A stretch of 10,560 bases of DNA from an uncultured Methylophilus sp. (GTDB taxonomy: Bacteria; Pseudomonadota; Gammaproteobacteria; Burkholderiales; Methylophilaceae), in contig CAKZJM010000200.1 in the NCBI GenBank assembly GCA_936943315.1, positions 1 through 10,560 on the forward strand, given 5' to 3'. Positions within the stretch are counted from its first letter, which is position 1, and each line of letters opens with the position of its first letter. This document shows positions 8,701-10,560 of the stretch, piece after piece. The notes under the pieces are model-generated. The model did no database searches, had not been told where the DNA came from, and saw nothing but the letters and a program-made list of their open reading frames with translations. The position numbers and the translations under genes were made by a program.

Positions 8701-10560
8701 GTGCGCGTAATACACCAGCCTGTAAGATAGAGTCAGCATTCAAAGTGAGCGTACCAACCGCCGAAAGTGGTACATTGGTCGCTGCATTCGATTGATTGCT
8801 AACCTCAATCCTGCTATCCGGTCCAGTTGCGGTTACAACAAAATCTGTTGCCGTTGCGGGATAAATTTGTCCGGCATCTAATTGAATCAAACCAGGTGCG
8901 GAGAGTGACGCAGAGCCTCCTAACGCAGAAGTAATCCCGCGACCACGAATATCGGTTTTACTTTGCAGACGGGTGGAGGCCACTTGATTAATGGCAATAT
9001 TGCCCTGAATATCGATGAAATTTGCTGAAGCTTCAAACTGATCATTACCAGCTATCAGTTGGCTGCTATCAAACACAATACTGCTATTGTTTGCCAGCAC
9101 TAGCGTAGAGGCATTCAGCTTTGCGGATCCCGACAAGGAGGTCACATCCAGTGTCACTAATGAAGGTACATTTAATGTGGTATTGGCAAAATGTATCTCA
9201 TCCCCTACATTTCCACTGACATTGTCAACCTTGAGTGCAACATTATCAAATCCGCCTTGACGAATTTGCTCGGCTGAAACCTGCCCTTTGCCAAGTGCTG
9301 TTGTTAAAGGTTGCGTTGAGGAGTTAGACGTATTGATAAGATTCGTATTGCTCCCACCAGGTGTACTATTCGCGGCTTGCAACTCCTTGTTATTAGTTAC
9401 AGTCAGAACACGTGTGCCATTCGCAAATAGTAATGGGGTGCTAATATCGTTTTCTATGCCTGTCCCATTTTTACCGCCCAGAGTAACATTCAATGTACCG
9501 CCTTCTCCAAGGCCAGAAGAGTTACCTGTGAGCGTACCATCAAGTGCCATCCCGTCACGGCCGGTGAGCGAAATCGTCCCCGCACTCCCCGCAACAGACT
9601 GCCTTGAGTATCCACCAACGACTCTCAAGTCAACATTGCCACTGGTTCCAGAAACATCAATCAGAGAACCTTCCTTAGCGATGAGTACACCATTGCCAGC
9701 AGTTAATGAGATATTCCCCGCTTTGGTAACAAACGCTGAACGTAAATTACCGTCACTGGCTGGTGGCTTCACGTATTGTGCTTTAGCAACCAGAGCAGCC
9801 GTCTCGCCGAGATACAAACTCAGGGTGGGATCAAAACTGTAATTGGGCCTTGTAATATCGCCGTTGTCCGGGATTTGATTGATTGAAAGATTAATGTCAG
9901 CACCGGGGGCAGTAATGTCTCCCAGAATGGTCATTTGACCGTTGGAGGTCAAAGTCACATTGCCACGTGGGCCAGTCTTGCTGGTGGGTGCATCCGTCAC
10001 GATGCTTGTATTCGATTGCATGGTTAGGTCATCACCCGCCTTCACCTCAAGGCTTGTCGGTGAACGCAAAAGTCCCGCCATGGATGTTGTATTCACCAAG
10101 CCACTCAACTCACTGCCACTTTGTGCAACCTTGGCAGCGGAGGTCAAGGTTCTTGCATGTTGCTCAGGTGCGATGGTGACTGTGCTATTTGCTTGATCGC
10201 CAATTAAAACATCGCCATTCCATCGCTGGGCGTTACTCACTGTGAATTGAGAAAAGCCCCCTTGCTTAAAGAAGTTTTCGGAGAGCCAAAGCGTGTCATT
10301 TTTCTGTGGGTTGATGCCCCCAAGTTGGATATTTTCCACCAGCCCCGTTGCCTGCTCACCCTGCAAGTTGACGGTTAAATGCCCGCCCAGTGTTTGCTGC
10401 CCATTGATCAACATCCCGTAACTGCTAAACGTACCGTCAGTAAGCTGATTATCTGCCAGCGTGACGTTAATATCGCCACCTTTACCTGCTACAGCCTGAC
10501 CAAGCTGATTGAACCATGCCCCAGAGGAAGCATCCATTCTGGCACCTTGCCCCAGACGCA
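2744..10560 (-). CDS. Giant filamentous haemagglutinin-family surface protein, DUF3739 type (N-terminus outside window)
   Basis: Very large beta-helical exoprotein, presumably exported by two-partner secretion and acting as a surface or secreted adhesin. Seen: 2604 residues open from the right edge to TAA at 2746-2744. The Met at 10537 is internal (preceded in frame by RLGQGAR), so the true start and the TPS secretion domain lie beyond 10560. Numbering from that Met, most of the chain is imperfect Gly/Asn/Ser/Thr-rich beta-helix rungs (GNISLTAGNG, GGNVSIQAGGNV). Family-like inserts interrupt it: about 699-774 (AYEWIQG, TLLPAHYALLPGA), 1611-1665 (PHIEVRS, NLTGSLSDGF), about 1804-1826 (SWWVRPDLFQQG), and a charged, probably helical stretch near 2255-2335. 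The DUF3739-type region runs to about 2540 (SDILIWSNHGDIDAGRGSK, VLDAGEAGIEAGN). An Ala/Ser/Thr linker and a short tail ending PPIVTVKTIRLED follow. I find no cysteine and no RGD. The family call is firm; the adhesin role and ligand are inferred. Confidence 0.92.
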   Translation of the reverse strand, partial: RLGQGARMDASSGAWFNQLGQAVAGKGGDINVTLADNQLTDGTFSSYGMLINGQQTLGGHLTVNLQGEQATGLVENIQLGGINPQKNDTLWLSENFFKQGGFSQFTVSNAQRWNGDVLIGDQANSTVTIAPEQHARTLTSAAKVAQSGSELSGLVNTTSMAGLLRSPTSLEVKAGDDLTMQSNTSIVTDAPTSKTGPRGNVTLTSNGQMTILGDITAPGADINLSINQIPDNGDITRPNYSFDPTLSLYLGETAALVAKAQYVKPPASDGNLRSAFVTKAGNISLTAGNGVLIAKEGSLIDVSGTSGNVDLRVVGGYSRQSVAGSAGTISLTGRDGMALDGTLTGNSSGLGEGGTLNVTLGGKNGTGIENDISTPLLFANGTRVLTVTNNKELQAANSTPGGSNTNLINTSNSSTQPLTTALGKGQVSAEQIRQGGFDNVALKVDNVSGNVGDEIHFANTTLNVPSLVTLDVTSLSGSAKLNASTLVLANNSSIVFDSSQLIAGNDQFEASANFIDIQGNIAINQVASTRLQSKTDIRGRGITSALGGSASLSAPGLIQLDAGQIYPATATDFVVTATGPDSRIEVSNQSNAATNVPLSAVGTLTLNADSILQAGVLRAPLGQISLNAAQQLTLAPGSLTSVSAEGSLIPYAVTVLGGSQLSNDKQAITNFMSAIDKKKVTLNANNMNLQAGSRIDISGNGDTLAYEWIQGIGGSLDTLSQSGYYAVLPSLGNQYAPYDYLMSAGSDVGIGQAIYLSGGNGLAAGKYTLLPAHYALLPGAFLISANGTNLQLNTQLTQTDGNGLSSGYLTKLDGTSRGQYTSFNIVNGNTFYQNSGTKDYKGLAEYLVSTGNALLVKNAIRDGKDTPRLTNDAGQLVLAAGNSLNLEGKINTSATGGGKGALVDISSNDIRVVSSVDPQLTGVLQIAANQLNNISADSILLGGSRSVAGNTQTITTTASNVSFTNDNNHAVQSDELIVASKDTITVNQGAVIRTGARPDKTGKTTLVTSGDGTVLAVSAKNDFDFSRTDVSATPTTGNLTIADGASVQAARSMVLDATSSFDQSGTVEVEDGGTVTLGSNQYSIGDKTVAGATRISSATLDDFGRLSAITFNSYKNIDIFGAVNFGNSNLNITFNTAGIAHHDLGDVSIVANSFNLKNTNNGVFTAPGASTGQLTVNANQISFADTGKVSSNINGFNTVTFNANKDVRFSGAGTLNVNAGQTTVNSAVITADSGSNYTFANTGSLQTQANGQSATDTSGLGATLNLSANDMQLGGKIMLKAGDVNALARVGDVKVVSGGGIDVSAATVAFDETHSATTDAGNIHLTAEQGNVQLDSNSLLNVSGGTTKGNAGKLQVDAKNGRFITADNTLQGQAAKGQKTASLQLDVSNLDNFSDVNKALETGKVNESRDIRVRNGDVTIANGDTVTTRAFTLGVDNGNATVAGHINADGDKGGDVAIYANGLVTLTNTAQITARGTQANQSTGDSQTGSGGTVLLSSDSLATQNAVSADSGALIDVSGYDKAANNNLGVDGADGSVTLRGRRGTNGTANTVNVAFNTTSAIKGANEVVVEGSRTYTSNTFTAAAMAGMIADTNSFYNANNGASAYSVTQDGVAAKVLPHIEVRSTAGSSPTAMTVGPADINLRSFGTLLAGRGGSLTLRSNGNLNLTGSLSDGFSTATTAGILQPNTSTFNFNLIAGADYSAANITETQAGTGDFTLANNKLIRTGEGNITIAVGGNMSLGNTSSVIYTAGKQVSNLAGFTPASTGMNVPTAASYVNNGGDIAIEVAGNITGAATTQSVNQWLLRQGGNGADTSWWVRPDLFQQGIAALGGGNVSIQAGGNVTNVSASSATNAQFVKTLDAQGNEVRTSLVNGGGDVSVVAGRNLVNGVYYVGRGQLDLQAGDSIPGPADAAQAPGANGVVIALQDASATVKAKNNVKVQTAFNPTLWVQGSTLAQNQVANSTFFNTYAEDAALNVTSLSGNVEVGQSNRQSIVGTGLNSGGYTTLTNNDMAAIHPGTVNATAFAGDITTYKMLLAPSAIGNLSLLAAGSVISGANTSGNINPTANILISDADLSTVLNVFNPTTGSPSDSSITSILGSIKTGVSAVPIHQNDSTIAVIVARDGDIKLTGSPTDNTRTNIYGIKSSKPVYINAGNNVTLHASIQHNNVGDVSEIHAGKDFVMENGKQQARLDINGPGEVLIEAGRNIDLGNTSGILSLANTVNPNLSDKSANVTLLAGMGKSGADIEGFVGTYINPIGAGPASLQGNAEALAEYRQGTATRVQAYMNEITGSKNPATGKPYTQQEAMAGFLNLDKTQKEVFALREFQVELLAGGKEYVKNKSTERSDNVIASLFPGKDYSGDILMYQSQIKTSRNGDINLFAPGGLVNAGVASNSSLEHDIGIVTEKGGSINAYSDGSFMVNQSKVITQYGSDILIWSNHGDIDAGRGSKSAQSVPERVVSINNNGDVVVEVKGVASGSGIRAQSYDPDGPNGGLIAPDKGAVALFAPRGVLDAGEAGIEAGNLLIGAPVILNASNISVSGSSAGVPAADTGSLAGAAANATNTSAGASNALTENLASQMTSQNVMPRELPPIVTVKTIRLED

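Noticed and set aside
9288..9842. 184-codon open frame on the plus strand, and many other plus-strand frames across 2760-10200
   Set aside because: They lie antisense to a continuous 2600-codon gene whose protein has clear family motifs. Their translations have no recognisable domains, and long antisense frames are expected opposite such a gene.
10535..10537. ATG at 10537 as the start of the adhesin
   Set aside because: The frame stays open upstream to the window edge (RLGQGAR), no signal peptide or TPS domain follows this Met, and the protein begins in the middle of beta-helix sequence.
2744..10560. DNA-level tandem repeats in the adhesin gene
   Set aside because: The protein is repetitive in pattern (Gly/Asn-rich rungs), but I see no long exact or near-exact repeats in the DNA by eye; the rungs have diverged. 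A self dot plot would settle it.

Overview
The window holds two genes, both on the minus strand and both cut by a window edge. The giant DUF3739-type filamentous haemagglutinin, typical of outer-membrane-exported adhesins, and the ExeM-like nuclease with a signal peptide both point to a Gram-negative proteobacterium. A beta-proteobacterium is my guess, from recalled resemblance and not from a search. Hand-counted sample rows give about 53-63% GC in the nuclease, 42-55% in the adhesin and about 35% in the intergenic row tested.

Layout in transcription order (right to left): 10560-2744 is the C-terminal 2604 residues of a very large, cysteine-free, beta-helical surface protein whose start lies beyond position 10560. 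Fifteen bases after its stop comes a strong intrinsic terminator (2728-2703). The next ~270 bases (2702-2431) contain nothing I can call. A perfect -35 hexamer, a 14-bp palindrome in the promoter spacer and a good ribosome binding site (2430-2366) then lead into the second gene. This gene (2365-1) encodes a secreted, multi-domain nuclease of the ExeM/NucH type: signal peptide, lamin-tail domain, Ig-like domain, OB-fold-like domain, then an endonuclease/exonuclease/phosphatase catalytic domain. Its C-terminus is missing past position 1.

The terminator and separate promoter suggest two transcription units. Both products act outside the cell. A large adhesin next to an extracellular DNase would fit attachment and extracellular-DNA turnover in a biofilm, or DNA scavenging, but that link is inference from adjacency only. 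The TpsB-type export partner and the adhesin's N-terminal secretion domain are not in the window. I found no RNA genes, CRISPR arrays, insertion sequences or phage genes. I do not see a previously undescribed system here. The points most worth checking are the possible reading-frame problem at the left edge, the operator-like palindrome, and the conserved non-helix inserts in the adhesin.
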